Shown here piece by piece: positions 1 through 8,383 of a stretch of DNA of 40,812 nt. The stretch is from Rhodocyclaceae bacterium (GTDB taxonomy: Bacteria > Pseudomonadota > Gammaproteobacteria > Burkholderiales > Rhodocyclaceae), in contig JAQTZQ010000014.1 of assembly GCA_028687645.1 (NCBI GenBank), positions 1 through 40,812 of the forward strand. The letters are read 5' to 3'. Made by a program: the position numbers and the translations under genes. Position 1 is the stretch's first letter, and each line of letters opens with the position of its first letter. A model generated the notes under the pieces. It saw nothing but the letters and a program-made list of their open reading frames with translations. It was not told the DNA's origin and searched no databases.

Positions 1-267
1 GTCAGTATTCCGCTCATTGTTTGGTCGAGCCAGTTGATTCTGCATTGGATGGAGCGCTGGCCAGTGATTATTCTGTTGGGTGCTGGCCTGCTTGGCTATG
101 TCGCTGGGCAGATGATTTTCACCGATCCCGGCGTGCTTGGTTTGTTGCCGGAGTTGCCGAAATGGATCGACAAGGCGGCGGGGGCTGTCGGCGCAATTCT
201 GGTGGTGGCGGTTGGCCGCTGGCTGGAACAGCGGATGTTGGCTAAGCAGGATGTCACTATCGTTTAG
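1..267 (+). CDS. TerC/YjbE-family integral membrane protein, C-terminal part
   Basis: The reading frame is open from the first base of the window and stops with TAG, giving the last 88 residues of a protein whose start lies outside. The visible part has a hydrophobic helix after a short loop (VIILLGAGLLGYVAGQM), then a 'TDPG' loop and a second hydrophobic stretch (AAGAVGAILVVAVGRWL). This layout matches the end of TerC/YjbE-type membrane proteins, which are linked to metal-ion (manganese/tellurite) export or resistance. The family call rests on pattern memory from the C-terminus alone, so the substrate cannot be stated. The next gene starts 12 bases after its stop, so the two may be co-transcribed. 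Confidence 0.6.
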   Translation, partial: VSIPLIVWSSQLILHWMERWPVIILLGAGLLGYVAGQMIFTDPGVLGLLPELPKWIDKAAGAVGAILVVAVGRWLEQRMLAKQDVTIV

Positions 268-279
268 GAGGCTAAGGGC

Positions 280-1236
280 ATGGCGATTTTTCTCTCAGAA
301 AATGACGTAAAACAGCTGTTGACCGTAACAATTGCCCTGGAGGCAGTTGAATCGGCGCATCGCGACCTCGCCAACGGCCTGGCGCAGGATACGCCACGGG
401 CACGCACCCGTTTGCCGCAAACGGTATTGCACATGTTGCAGGGCGCTCTGCCGGCGCAAGGGGTGATTGGCTACAAGGCCTACACCACTAACCGTAGTGG
501 TAACCGCTTTCTGGTGCATGTGTTCGATTCGGCGAGCGGCGTGCTGCAAGGCATCATTGAGGCGGATTATCTCGGCATGATTAGAACCGGCGCGGCCAGC
601 GGTGTGGCCGCCAAATATCTGGCGCGTCCGGATAGCAAGGTGGGGGGAGTTTTTGGTTCAGGTTGGCAGGCCGAGGGGCATGTGCGTGCCATTTGCGCGG
701 CTTTGCCTTTGCAGCAGGTCAAAGTTTGTGGACGTCAGCCGGAAAAGCTGGCTGCTTTTTGCCAGCGCATGCAGGCCGAGACCGGGGTCGAAATGGTGCC
801 CAATGCTTCGCCCGAAGCAACAGTGCGCGGCAGTGATTTGATCGGTACGGTGACGACCGCGACGCAGCCTCTATTTGACGCCGAATGGCTGGAGCCTGGC
901 GCGCATATCAATGCGGCGGGCTCCAACGCATTGATTCGGCAAGAGTTATCAGAAGCTGCGGTACGACGTTGTGCGACGGTATACGTCGATTCCATACCCA
1001 CTGCTTTGGCTGAGGCCGGCGATCTTTTGCCATTGCTGGAAAAAGGTCGGCTGCACGCGCGCCAGTTGGTGGAGTTGGGTGATGTGATGGTCGGGCGCCA
1101 GCCGGGGCGTAAAAATACCAGTGAAATCACGCTTTTTGAATCGCAAGGGATGGCCATTCAGGATCTCGCAGTGGCGGTTCGACTATTAGCGGCGGCCAAG
1201 GAAAAAGGCCTGGGTGTCACTTTGCCGATGCCATGA
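280..1236 (+). CDS. Ornithine cyclodeaminase / mu-crystallin family protein
   Basis: This 318-residue protein has the usual length and layout of the ornithine cyclodeaminase/mu-crystallin family. The N-terminal substrate domain contains GYKAY (K66) and the conserved R-T-G-A-A-S-G segment at 102-108. It is followed by a Rossmann NAD(P)-binding domain with the glycine motif GVFGSGWQA near residues 123-131. The C-terminus (ALAEAGDLLPLL, then ELGDVMVGRQPGR) is also typical. Members include ornithine cyclodeaminase (ornithine to proline plus ammonia), alanine dehydrogenases and delta-1-pyrroline-2-carboxylate reductases. Sequence alone does not choose among them. The ATG follows a strong ribosome site (AGGAGG) that begins at the stop of the upstream gene. 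An 88-base gap separates it from the signalling cluster, so a shared function is not implied. Confidence 0.85.
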   Translation: MAIFLSENDVKQLLTVTIALEAVESAHRDLANGLAQDTPRARTRLPQTVLHMLQGALPAQGVIGYKAYTTNRSGNRFLVHVFDSASGVLQGIIEADYLGMIRTGAASGVAAKYLARPDSKVGGVFGSGWQAEGHVRAICAALPLQQVKVCGRQPEKLAAFCQRMQAETGVEMVPNASPEATVRGSDLIGTVTTATQPLFDAEWLEPGAHINAAGSNALIRQELSEAAVRRCATVYVDSIPTALAEAGDLLPLLEKGRLHARQLVELGDVMVGRQPGRKNTSEITLFESQGMAIQDLAVAVRLLAAAKEKGLGVTLPMP

Positions 1237-1239
1237 AAT

Positions 1240-1268
1240 TTGACGCCGCAACGTTGGCGCGCAAGAAT
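1240..1268 (+). promoter_or_regulatory. Candidate sigma70 promoter of the signalling cluster
   Basis: The 88-base gap before the kinase gene contains TTGACG (1240-1245), a 17-base spacer and AAGAAT (1263-1268). These match the sigma70 -35 and -10 consensus at five and four of six positions. Transcription would begin near 1275, leaving a leader of about 50 bases. This is the only sizeable gap before the eight-gene run, which makes it the likeliest place for the cluster's promoter. It is a match to consensus only. Confidence 0.4.
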
Positions 1269-1324
1269 GCAGCAATGCAATAAATCCACGGCGTCCAAGG
1301 ACGTCGACATGAGAAGGCGGGGAC

Positions 1325-3832
1325 ATGGCGAAAGCGGGATTTTGGAAGTCTGACTGGTTTCTCGGCGTAATGGTTACCCTGTTGATGCTGATCGCCAGCG
1401 GTTCGAGCCTGATTCAGAGTCTTGAGCGGAAGGCTTACGATATGGGGGTTCAAGCATCGAGCCGAACGCCATCGGAGCGTATTGCGGTGATTGCTATCGA
1501 CGATCAGAGCATCGCCAATTTGGGGCGCTGGCCATGGTCGCGCGAACGTCATGCTCGGTTGACCGATTTGCTGGCGGCGTCCAAGGTCAAGGTGATCGGC
1601 AACACCATATTTTTTTCCGAGCCACAACTGGACCCCGGCTATACCTATGTGACCAAACTGATTGAGATTATTAATCAGTCGGTGGTGGAGGGCGGCGAAC
1701 CTTCTCCGGAAGTGGAAAAAATGGCAGCAGTGTTGGCTGAAGCGGAAGTGGCGCTGAATACCGACCGCACGCTGGCCGACAGCTATGGCAAGGCGGGTAA
1801 CGTGGTGTTGCCGCTGATTTTTGAATTGGGCGAAGCACGCGGCAGGCCGGATCAGGCGCTGCCCGCTTTTGTCTCTAAAAATAGTTTGCCGAAAGTGGGT
1901 GAGGGCGATGGTGTTGTTCTGCCCGCCATGCAAGTGCAAATTCCGGTTGAGGTGCTGGGTAGCAAGGCGCTGGCGCTCGGCCATTTGAATTCCAGTCTTG
2001 ATGTCGACGGCGCGGTACGCAGCGAGCCGTTGGTGATTCAGTATTTCGACCAGTATTACCCCTCTCTGGCTTTGATGATCGCTGCGCAGAGTCTCAATTT
2101 GGGGCCAGCAGATACCAAAGTTCGCCTTGGTAGCGAGGTTCGGCTTGGGAAATTGCGTATTCCAACCGATTCAGCCACACGGATGAATACCTTTTTCTAC
2201 AAAGACAGCGAGGCTCGCCCGGCGTTTCAGGTGGATTCGTTTTATGACGTCCTGAGTGGCAAAATTCCGGCCAGTAAATACGCTGGCAAGGTTGTCTTGA
2301 TTGGTGCAACCGCCGCTGGCGTTGGCGCGCCGCAAGTGACGCCAATTTCTCCCTCGATGGCGCCGGTGCTGACACTGGCGCATACGGTGTCCAGTATTTT
2401 GCAAGAGCATTTTTTTGTGACGCCAGGCTGGGGTCTTTGGGCTAGCCTGGGTGCGCTTTTGCTGGTCGGCCTCTACCTGATTCTGCTCTTGCCGCGTTTG
2501 AGTGCCGGCCTTGGTGCCGGCCTCACCTTGCTGCTGCTGGTCATCCTGCTAGGCGCGCATTTTGGTTTGATGGTCGGTATCGGTATGTGGATACAGTTGA
2601 TGGGGGCGGCGAGTTTGCTCGTTGTCGGTCATTTGATGCTGACCACCAAGCGCTTTCTGGTGACCGAGCGCGGCAAGGAGAAGTCAGATCTGGAGTCAGC
2701 TGAATCCAACCGCATGCTGGGTTTGGCGTTTCAGGGGCAAGGCCAGTTGGACATGGCTTTTGACAAGTTCCGCAAATGCCCGCCGGATGAGGGCTTGATG
2801 GAGAATCTCTACAATCTGGCGCTGGATTACGAGCGTAAGCGTCAATTCAACAAGGCTGAGGCGGTTTTTCGTTATGTCGCTGACTTCAATCCGGATTTTC
2901 GTGATGTGCTGAAGCGTGTCAGCCGCGCCAAGCAAATGTCGGAAACGGTGATGCTGGGTGGTAACGCTCATCCGGGGGGCGGCACCATGATCATGGGCGA
3001 TGGTGACATTGAAAAGCCAATGCTGGGCCGCTATCAGCTTGAAAAGGAACTGGGCAAGGGCGCGATGGGGGTGGTTTACCTGGGTCGTGACCCCAAAATC
3101 AATCGCGTGGTAGCGATCAAGACGATGGCGCTGTCGCAGGAGTTTGATGCGGATGAGTTGGTCGACGTCAAAGCGCGTTTCTTCCGCGAGGCAGAGACCG
3201 CCGGGCGACTCAATCATCCCAACATTGTCACTATGTACGATGCCGGTGAGGAGCATGATCTGGCCTACATCGCCATGGAGTTCCTCAAGGGGCGCGATTT
3301 GGTACCGCAGACTAAACCGGGCGGGCTGTTGCCGTTGGCGCAGGTGGTTTCGATCATTGCCAGAGTGGCCGATGCGCTGGATTATGCGCACCAGAACAAT
3401 GTGGTTCACCGCGATATCAAGCCGGCCAACATCATGTATGAACCAACTCAGGATCAGGTCAAGGTAACGGATTTTGGCATTGCTCGGATTACTGATTCCT
3501 CCAAAACCAAAACCGGAATGGTGCTTGGCACGCCCTCCTACATGTCGCCGGAGCAATTGGCGGGCAAGAAAATTGACGGGCGATCTGATTTGTTCTCGTT
3601 GGGTGTGATGCTGTATCAAATGTGTTGCGGTCAACTGCCTTTTACCGGCGAATCCATGGCGCAATTGATGTTCAAGATCGCCAATGAATCGCCGCTCGAT
3701 ATTCATACCATTAACCCTGAGGTGCCGGATAAACTGGTCGCAATCATTAACAAGTTGCTGGTCAAGAATGTGGCCCAGCGTTATCAGCGCGGTTCGGCAT
3801 TAGCTGCCGACTTGCGTGCTACTCTGGTTTAA
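1325..3832 (+). CDS. CHASE2-domain transmembrane Ser/Thr protein kinase
   Basis: This 835-residue membrane-bound kinase is the likely phosphorylation writer of the cluster. An N-terminal transmembrane helix (about 7-25) is followed by a CHASE2 extracytoplasmic sensor domain (about 30-365, with the GRWPW motif). Next come three hydrophobic segments (about 368-440) and a TPR-like helical stretch (about 460-540). A Hanks-type kinase domain fills residues 570-835. All key residues are present: the glycine loop GKGAMGVV, ATP lysine K599 in VAIK, catalytic HRDIKPAN (D697, N702), DFG (D716) and GTPSYMSPEQ in the activation segment. The linker just before the kinase domain carries two TMI/TVM-type threonines that are plausible autophosphorylation sites. 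The ATG has AAGGCGGGG upstream. The PP2C phosphatase gene starts 9 bases downstream. Confidence 0.93.
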   Translation: MAKAGFWKSDWFLGVMVTLLMLIASGSSLIQSLERKAYDMGVQASSRTPSERIAVIAIDDQSIANLGRWPWSRERHARLTDLLAASKVKVIGNTIFFSEPQLDPGYTYVTKLIEIINQSVVEGGEPSPEVEKMAAVLAEAEVALNTDRTLADSYGKAGNVVLPLIFELGEARGRPDQALPAFVSKNSLPKVGEGDGVVLPAMQVQIPVEVLGSKALALGHLNSSLDVDGAVRSEPLVIQYFDQYYPSLALMIAAQSLNLGPADTKVRLGSEVRLGKLRIPTDSATRMNTFFYKDSEARPAFQVDSFYDVLSGKIPASKYAGKVVLIGATAAGVGAPQVTPISPSMAPVLTLAHTVSSILQEHFFVTPGWGLWASLGALLLVGLYLILLLPRLSAGLGAGLTLLLLVILLGAHFGLMVGIGMWIQLMGAASLLVVGHLMLTTKRFLVTERGKEKSDLESAESNRMLGLAFQGQGQLDMAFDKFRKCPPDEGLMENLYNLALDYERKRQFNKAEAVFRYVADFNPDFRDVLKRVSRAKQMSETVMLGGNAHPGGGTMIMGDGDIEKPMLGRYQLEKELGKGAMGVVYLGRDPKINRVVAIKTMALSQEFDADELVDVKARFFREAETAGRLNHPNIVTMYDAGEEHDLAYIAMEFLKGRDLVPQTKPGGLLPLAQVVSIIARVADALDYAHQNNVVHRDIKPANIMYEPTQDQVKVTDFGIARITDSSKTKTGMVLGTPSYMSPEQLAGKKIDGRSDLFSLGVMLYQMCCGQLPFTGESMAQLMFKIANESPLDIHTINPEVPDKLVAIINKLLVKNVAQRYQRGSALAADLRATLV

Positions 3833-3841
3833 GGAAATGGA

Positions 3842-4663
3842 ATGAAGCTCTCGGATGTACTGGAAGTGGTCACCTGCACCGATCCAGGGATGCTACGTTC
3901 GCATAATGAAGATGCGGTTTTTGGCGAGGCGGATCTCGGTCTGGTTATTTTGGCCGATGGCATGGGTGGCTACAACGCGGGAGAGGTTGCAAGCGGTATG
4001 GCCACCACCTTGCTGGCTACCAATTTTTCACAGCTCATCCCGCTAAGTGAGCCCTCGCAACCAGCGCTTTACGGCGGTTTTCAGGCGCATCGGATTATTG
4101 TCGATCAGATTACTGATGCCAATTCGGCTATTTTCAACGCGGCGCAAAGCCAGCCCCAATATGCCGGTATGGGAACGACGTTGGTGCTCGGCTGGTTCTA
4201 TGATAACCGTCTGACCGTAGCGCATATCGGGGATTCGCGCTTGTATCGATTGCGTGACGATCGCTTCGAACAACTAACTAAAGACCATTCACTTTTACAA
4301 GAACAGCTGGATAGTGGCATGATTAGCGCTGAGGATGCTCGTTACTCGCAAAACAAGAATCTGGTAACGAGAGCGCTGGGGGTTGAGTCTGAAGTTGAGC
4401 CGGAAATAAATGATTTTGAGGTGCTCCCGGGCGATCTGTTTTTGCTCTGTTCGGATGGATTGAATGACATGGTCGACCATGAAGAAATCGGCATGACCTT
4501 GCAGGCACTAGGCTCAAATCTTGGCTTGGCGGCGGATCAGTTGGTGCAAATGGCGAACGATAATGGTGGACGGGATAACATCTCGGTGATTTTGGTCAAG
4601 GTCAAGGGCGATTACGCCGCCCCCAAGGGGTGGTGGCGAAAGCTGCTATCGGGGCTCAAGTAA
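3842..4663 (+). CDS. PP2C-family Ser/Thr protein phosphatase
   Basis: This is a soluble 273-residue PPM/PP2C phosphatase, the predicted eraser for the adjacent kinase. The metal-binding aspartates of the family are in their usual motifs: RSHNED (D24), ADGMGG (D39), CSDGL (D205) and GRDN (D245). GMGTT and the HIGDSR strand are also present. The length fits the minimal bacterial class (Stp1/PppA type), with only a short basic tail beyond the catalytic core. It is preceded by an AGGA site overlapping the kinase stop region, so the two are almost certainly co-translated. Kinase/PP2C/FHA triplets also occur in type VI secretion loci, but none of that machinery is visible here. Confidence 0.93.
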   Translation: MKLSDVLEVVTCTDPGMLRSHNEDAVFGEADLGLVILADGMGGYNAGEVASGMATTLLATNFSQLIPLSEPSQPALYGGFQAHRIIVDQITDANSAIFNAAQSQPQYAGMGTTLVLGWFYDNRLTVAHIGDSRLYRLRDDRFEQLTKDHSLLQEQLDSGMISAEDARYSQNKNLVTRALGVESEVEPEINDFEVLPGDLFLLCSDGLNDMVDHEEIGMTLQALGSNLGLAADQLVQMANDNGGRDNISVILVKVKGDYAAPKGWWRKLLSGLK

Positions 4664-4687
4664 GGCAAGGTATTTAGGAAAGTTAAT

Positions 4688-5380
4688 ATGGCAAAACTGA
4701 TACTTTCAATGGATGGGCTGGTGCTCAAGGAGATTCCGCTCAACAAGGAGCGCATCACCATTGGGCGCAAGCCGCATAATGATATTCAAATAGATAATCT
4801 TGCGATTTCCGGCGAACACGCGGCGATAGTGACGATCCTCAACGATTCTTTTCTTGAGGATATGAACAGCACAAATGGCACCCTCGTGAATGGACAGGCC
4901 GTAAAAAAGCATTTTTTGCGTAATCTCGATGTGGTTGAGCTGGGCAAGTACAAGCTCAAATACATGAGCGATATCCCCAGTACAGGTGCGTCACAGGCTG
5001 ATTTCGAAAAAACCATGATTTTGCGCCCGGGGGTCAACAAGGCGCCGGAGCAGATGCGCAGCTTTACCGACACACAGACAGGATTATCCAAAGCAGCCCC
5101 AGCCCCAGCGGCTTCTCTTTCTGCGGCGATTCAATTACTGAATGGTGGCAATGTTGGCAAAGAGCTTGAACTCACCAAAACCTTGACCACGCTTGGCAAG
5201 CCGGGGGTTCAGGTCGCTGTTATTGCCCGGCGCCCGCATGGCTTCTTTATTACCCATGTTGAGGGAACCCAATTCCCGGTGGTGAACGGTGAGGTGTTGG
5301 ATGCTCAGGCACATCAACTCAAGGATCACGATGTCATTGAGATTGCCGGTATCAAAATGGAATTTTTCCTCAAGGCCTGA
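4688..5380 (+). CDS. FHA-domain protein with a second, degenerate FHA-like half
   Basis: This 230-residue protein is a predicted phosphothreonine reader. The N-terminal FHA domain (about 1-95) keeps the core binding residues: GR at 26-27, S41, H44, NSTNGT at 60-65 and N68. A linker contains EKTMIL with T109, a good candidate target for the neighbouring kinase. The C-terminal half (about 140-230) repeats the FHA strand pattern, ending in VNGEVLDAQ and HDVIEIAG. It lacks the GR...S..H signature, having LGKPG in place of IGR, so it probably no longer binds phosphothreonine. The gene sits 24 bases after the phosphatase and 18 before the cyclase, with AGGAAA as ribosome site. It is likely an adaptor that carries the phosphorylation signal to a target. 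Confidence 0.9.
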   Translation: MAKLILSMDGLVLKEIPLNKERITIGRKPHNDIQIDNLAISGEHAAIVTILNDSFLEDMNSTNGTLVNGQAVKKHFLRNLDVVELGKYKLKYMSDIPSTGASQADFEKTMILRPGVNKAPEQMRSFTDTQTGLSKAAPAPAASLSAAIQLLNGGNVGKELELTKTLTTLGKPGVQVAVIARRPHGFFITHVEGTQFPVVNGEVLDAQAHQLKDHDVIEIAGIKMEFFLKA

Positions 5381-5398
5381 CGGCCTGCCAAGGATGCC

Positions 5399-7612
5399 GT
5401 GAAAAAAAACTTTACTCGCTTTCTGCTCGGCGTATTTTGTGTCCTTGCTTTTGTCGGCCATGCCGGGCGTGTCTGGGAAATCCCTTTTGTATCCGTACTT
5501 GATGCCTATCTTTATGATGCCCGCTTGCGTCTGACAATGCCGGGCACGGTCGATGACCGTGTCGTGATCGTCGATCTGGATGAAAAAAGCCTGGCCGAGG
5601 TTGGACGCTGGCCTTGGGGCCGGAATGTGCTGGCCGAGTTGGTTACGCGCCTGGTTGATGACTACAAGGTGGCGATCGTCGGTTTCGACGTGGTTTTTGC
5701 CGAGCCGGATGAAAGCTCTGGTTTGCGGGTGCTGGAGGATATTGGTCAGCGGCAGCTCAAGGGTGAGCCGGCATATCAAAAAGCCTTGCAGGGCTTACGC
5801 AGTAGCTTGAATTATGATCAGTTGTTCGCTGACACCTTGCGTGGTCGACCGGTAGTTTTGGGCTATTATTTTTCCAACCTGACGAATGCAGCGAAAAGTG
5901 GTGCCTTGCCGCAACCGGTTTTTGCCCCCGGCAGCTTTCAGGGGCGTCCGGAGCAGGTGGTCAGCTGGAAGGGATTTGGCGGCAATCTGCCTGTATTGCA
6001 AAATGCCGCACAGAGTGCCGGACATTTCAATCCACTGGTTGATTTCGACGGCAACTCCCGCCGTGTGCCGATGATTGTGTCTTACGGCGGCGCATATTAC
6101 GAGTCGCTCTCACTGGCGGTGGTACGTACACTGATCGGCAACACGCAGTTGCAGCCCGGCTATCCCGATCAATCCGGCGGCATGGAGTGGTTGGCAGTAA
6201 TCGGAGGTGATCGTGAAATAAAAATTCCGGTCGATGATTCGGTCGCTGCCTTGATTCCTTATCGTGGACGGGAGCGCAGCTTTCCATATATTTCTGCAGT
6301 TGATGTCCTGAAAGGCCGTGCCGACAAGGCGCAACTCGATGGTCGTATCGTCCTGGTCGGAACCACCGCTCCCGGCCTGATGGACTTGCGGGCGACGCCG
6401 GTTGGTTCAACTTACCCAGGGGTGGAGGTTCATGCCAATCTGGTTGCGGGCATCCTTGATGGGAGTATCAAGGAAAGGCCGGGTTACATTGTCGGGATTG
6501 AAGCGCTCAAACTGATCCTGCTTGGTGGATTGCTGGCCTTTATTTTGCCGCAACTTTCACCTATCCGCGCCTCACTACTTACTGCAGTAGTGTTAATCAC
6601 CATTGTCGGATTGAACTTTAGTTTGTGGTCCTCGGCCAATCTGTCCTTGCCGCTGGCTTCCGGGATATTGCTGACATTGCTGCTCTTTGCGCTCAACATG
6701 TCTTGGGGCTATTTTGTCGAATCGCGTACCAAACGTCAGTTCACTGAACTGTTTGGACAATACGTGCCGCCTGAGCTGGTTGATGAAATGGCGCGCGACC
6801 CACAGGCGTACAGCATGGCGGGGCGCAATGTCGAATTGACTGTCCTGTTTTCTGATGTGCGCGGTTTTACCAATATTTCCGAGGGATTGGATCCGCAGGA
6901 ATTATCACAGTTGATGAATGAGTACCTGGGGGCGATGACTGCAGTGATCCGTAAAAATCGCGGCACGCTGGACAAGTATATGGGCGATGCAATCATGGCA
7001 TTCTGGGGCGCACCGGTGGCCGATTCCGATCATGCACAGCACGCGGTGTTAACCGCCATTGCCATGCAGAAAGAGCTAAAAATGCTGGCTGAGCCTTTCC
7101 GTGTCAGAGGTTGGCCAGAATTGCATATCGGTGTCGGTGTCAATACCGGCATGATGACCGTAGGCGATATGGGCTCGCCGGTGCGCAAGGCCTATACGGT
7201 GATGGGTGATGCGGTCAACCTGGGTTCGCGACTTGAAAGTATTACCAAGCAATATGGAGTTGGAATTATTGTCGGGCCGCAAACGCGTGATTTGCTGAAG
7301 GATCAGGTAGTGTTCCGCGAACTGGACAAGGTTCGGGTGAAAGGTAAAGATGAGCCAGTGGCGATTTATGAGCCTTTGGGGCTGGTTGATGATGTGTCGG
7401 TGGATGCTTTGGCTCATCTCAAAACATGGCAGCACGCCTTGCGACTTTACCGTGCACAGGATTGGGAGCAGGCTGAATTGCAGTTCTACAATCTGAGTCG
7501 ACTGGCGCCTGAATCCAAGCTTTTCCAACTGTATCTGGCGCGTGTGGCGCACTGGCAAAAAGAACCGCCCGGCGCTGACTGGGATGGCGTAACCACCTTC
7601 GAGACCAAGTAA
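5399..7612 (+). CDS. CHASE2-domain transmembrane class III adenylate cyclase
   Basis: This 737-residue membrane cyclase begins with a signal-anchor helix, then a CHASE2 sensor domain (about 25-350, again with GRWPW). Hydrophobic segments at about 368-440 precede a class III cyclase catalytic domain at about 477-655. The metal aspartates are D486 (FSDVRGFT) and D530 (KYMGDA). The transition-state pair is N607 and R611 (AVNLGSRLE). The purine-selecting positions are K526 and T600 (YTVMGD); the Lys/Thr pair is found in many bacterial adenylate cyclases, so cAMP is the predicted product. A TPR-like tail closes the protein. The start is GTG with AAGGA upstream. Its sensor is paralogous in layout to that of the kinase in the same operon, so both enzymes may read related periplasmic signals. 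Confidence 0.92.
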   Translation: MKKNFTRFLLGVFCVLAFVGHAGRVWEIPFVSVLDAYLYDARLRLTMPGTVDDRVVIVDLDEKSLAEVGRWPWGRNVLAELVTRLVDDYKVAIVGFDVVFAEPDESSGLRVLEDIGQRQLKGEPAYQKALQGLRSSLNYDQLFADTLRGRPVVLGYYFSNLTNAAKSGALPQPVFAPGSFQGRPEQVVSWKGFGGNLPVLQNAAQSAGHFNPLVDFDGNSRRVPMIVSYGGAYYESLSLAVVRTLIGNTQLQPGYPDQSGGMEWLAVIGGDREIKIPVDDSVAALIPYRGRERSFPYISAVDVLKGRADKAQLDGRIVLVGTTAPGLMDLRATPVGSTYPGVEVHANLVAGILDGSIKERPGYIVGIEALKLILLGGLLAFILPQLSPIRASLLTAVVLITIVGLNFSLWSSANLSLPLASGILLTLLLFALNMSWGYFVESRTKRQFTELFGQYVPPELVDEMARDPQAYSMAGRNVELTVLFSDVRGFTNISEGLDPQELSQLMNEYLGAMTAVIRKNRGTLDKYMGDAIMAFWGAPVADSDHAQHAVLTAIAMQKELKMLAEPFRVRGWPELHIGVGVNTGMMTVGDMGSPVRKAYTVMGDAVNLGSRLESITKQYGVGIIVGPQTRDLLKDQVVFRELDKVRVKGKDEPVAIYEPLGLVDDVSVDALAHLKTWQHALRLYRAQDWEQAELQFYNLSRLAPESKLFQLYLARVAHWQKEPPGADWDGVTTFETK

Positions 7613-7614
7613 GC

Positions 7615-8382
7615 ATGAAACTCAGAATTCTCGGTTGTAGCGGCGGTATCGGCGGCATGCATTTACGTACGACCTCGATGCTGATTGATCACGATATTCT
7701 GATCGATGCGGGTACCGGGGTCGGTGATTTGTCTATTGCCGAGTTGGCGGTCATTGACCATGTGTTCATCAGTCATACCCACCTCGATCACATCGCTTCG
7801 CTGCCTTTGATGCTCGACACAGTTGCTGATCGGCGCAACAAGCCCTTGGTGGTTTATGGCACCGAGGCGGTGATTACGATCCTGAAAAATCACATTTTCA
7901 ACTGGTCAATTTGGCCGGATTTCTCTGAAGTGCCTAGTATCGACAAGCCTTTTTTGCGCTACCAAGCCATTGCGGTACAGCAGCCGGTGTCGCTCGGAAC
8001 GCGAACCATCACTGCGCTACCTGTTGAGCACACTGTGCCGGCGGTTGGTTATTGCATTGACTCTGGTACTGCCAGCCTGGTTTTTTCTGGCGACACCGGG
8101 TGTTGCAATGCCTTCTGGCGCGCGGTCAATCGTATTCCCAATCTGCAACACTTGATCATCGAATGTGCCTTCTCAAATCTTGAGGAACGCCTGGCCGTGG
8201 TTTCTAAACATTTGTGTCCCCGCATGCTGGCATCCGAGTTGCAAAAGCTGGAGCAGGACTGTGAAATTCACATTACTCACCTTAAACCAGGGCAAATCGA
8301 GCTGACCATGGAAGAAATTGCCAGCTGCCTGGGTGAATTCAAGCCCAAAATGTTACAAAACAATCAGGTTTTTGAGTTTTAA
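7615..8382 (+). CDS. MBL-fold class II cyclic-nucleotide phosphodiesterase-like hydrolase
   Basis: This 255-residue metallo-beta-lactamase-fold protein starts 2 bases after the cyclase stop. The metal motif HTHLDH is at residues 54-59, with further ligands H139 (VEHTVP), D160 (SGDTG) and H222 (ITHLKPG). The arrangement of motifs, including IIECAF and the late ITHLKP, resembles class II 3',5'-cyclic-nucleotide phosphodiesterases (CpdP/PDE1 type) rather than lactamases or tRNase Z. Placement directly behind an adenylate cyclase supports cAMP hydrolysis. Substrate identity is inference, since related MBL proteins of unknown substrate exist. There is no signal peptide, so it should act in the cytoplasm. 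The ribosome site is weak, which suggests translational coupling to the cyclase. Confidence 0.8.
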   Translation: MKLRILGCSGGIGGMHLRTTSMLIDHDILIDAGTGVGDLSIAELAVIDHVFISHTHLDHIASLPLMLDTVADRRNKPLVVYGTEAVITILKNHIFNWSIWPDFSEVPSIDKPFLRYQAIAVQQPVSLGTRTITALPVEHTVPAVGYCIDSGTASLVFSGDTGCCNAFWRAVNRIPNLQHLIIECAFSNLEERLAVVSKHLCPRMLASELQKLEQDCEIHITHLKPGQIELTMEEIASCLGEFKPKMLQNNQVFEF

Positions 8383-8383
8383 A

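Noticed and set aside
1288-1306. Inverted repeat CGTCC-AA-GGACG before the kinase gene
   Set aside because: The two-base loop is too small for an RNA hairpin, and no T-run follows; it is too short to call an operator.
2696-3706. 336-residue minus-strand frame inside the kinase gene
   Set aside because: The plus strand encodes all kinase motifs here; the antisense product has no family resemblance.
3842-5380. Type VI secretion control locus
   Set aside because: Kinase, PP2C and FHA genes are present, but no tss, hcp, vgrG or clpV-like gene lies in the window.
8318-8383. Earlier start for the cNMP-binding/rhodanese gene
   Set aside because: It would lie inside the MBL gene and adds residues with no domain; the ATG at 8384 directly follows the stop.
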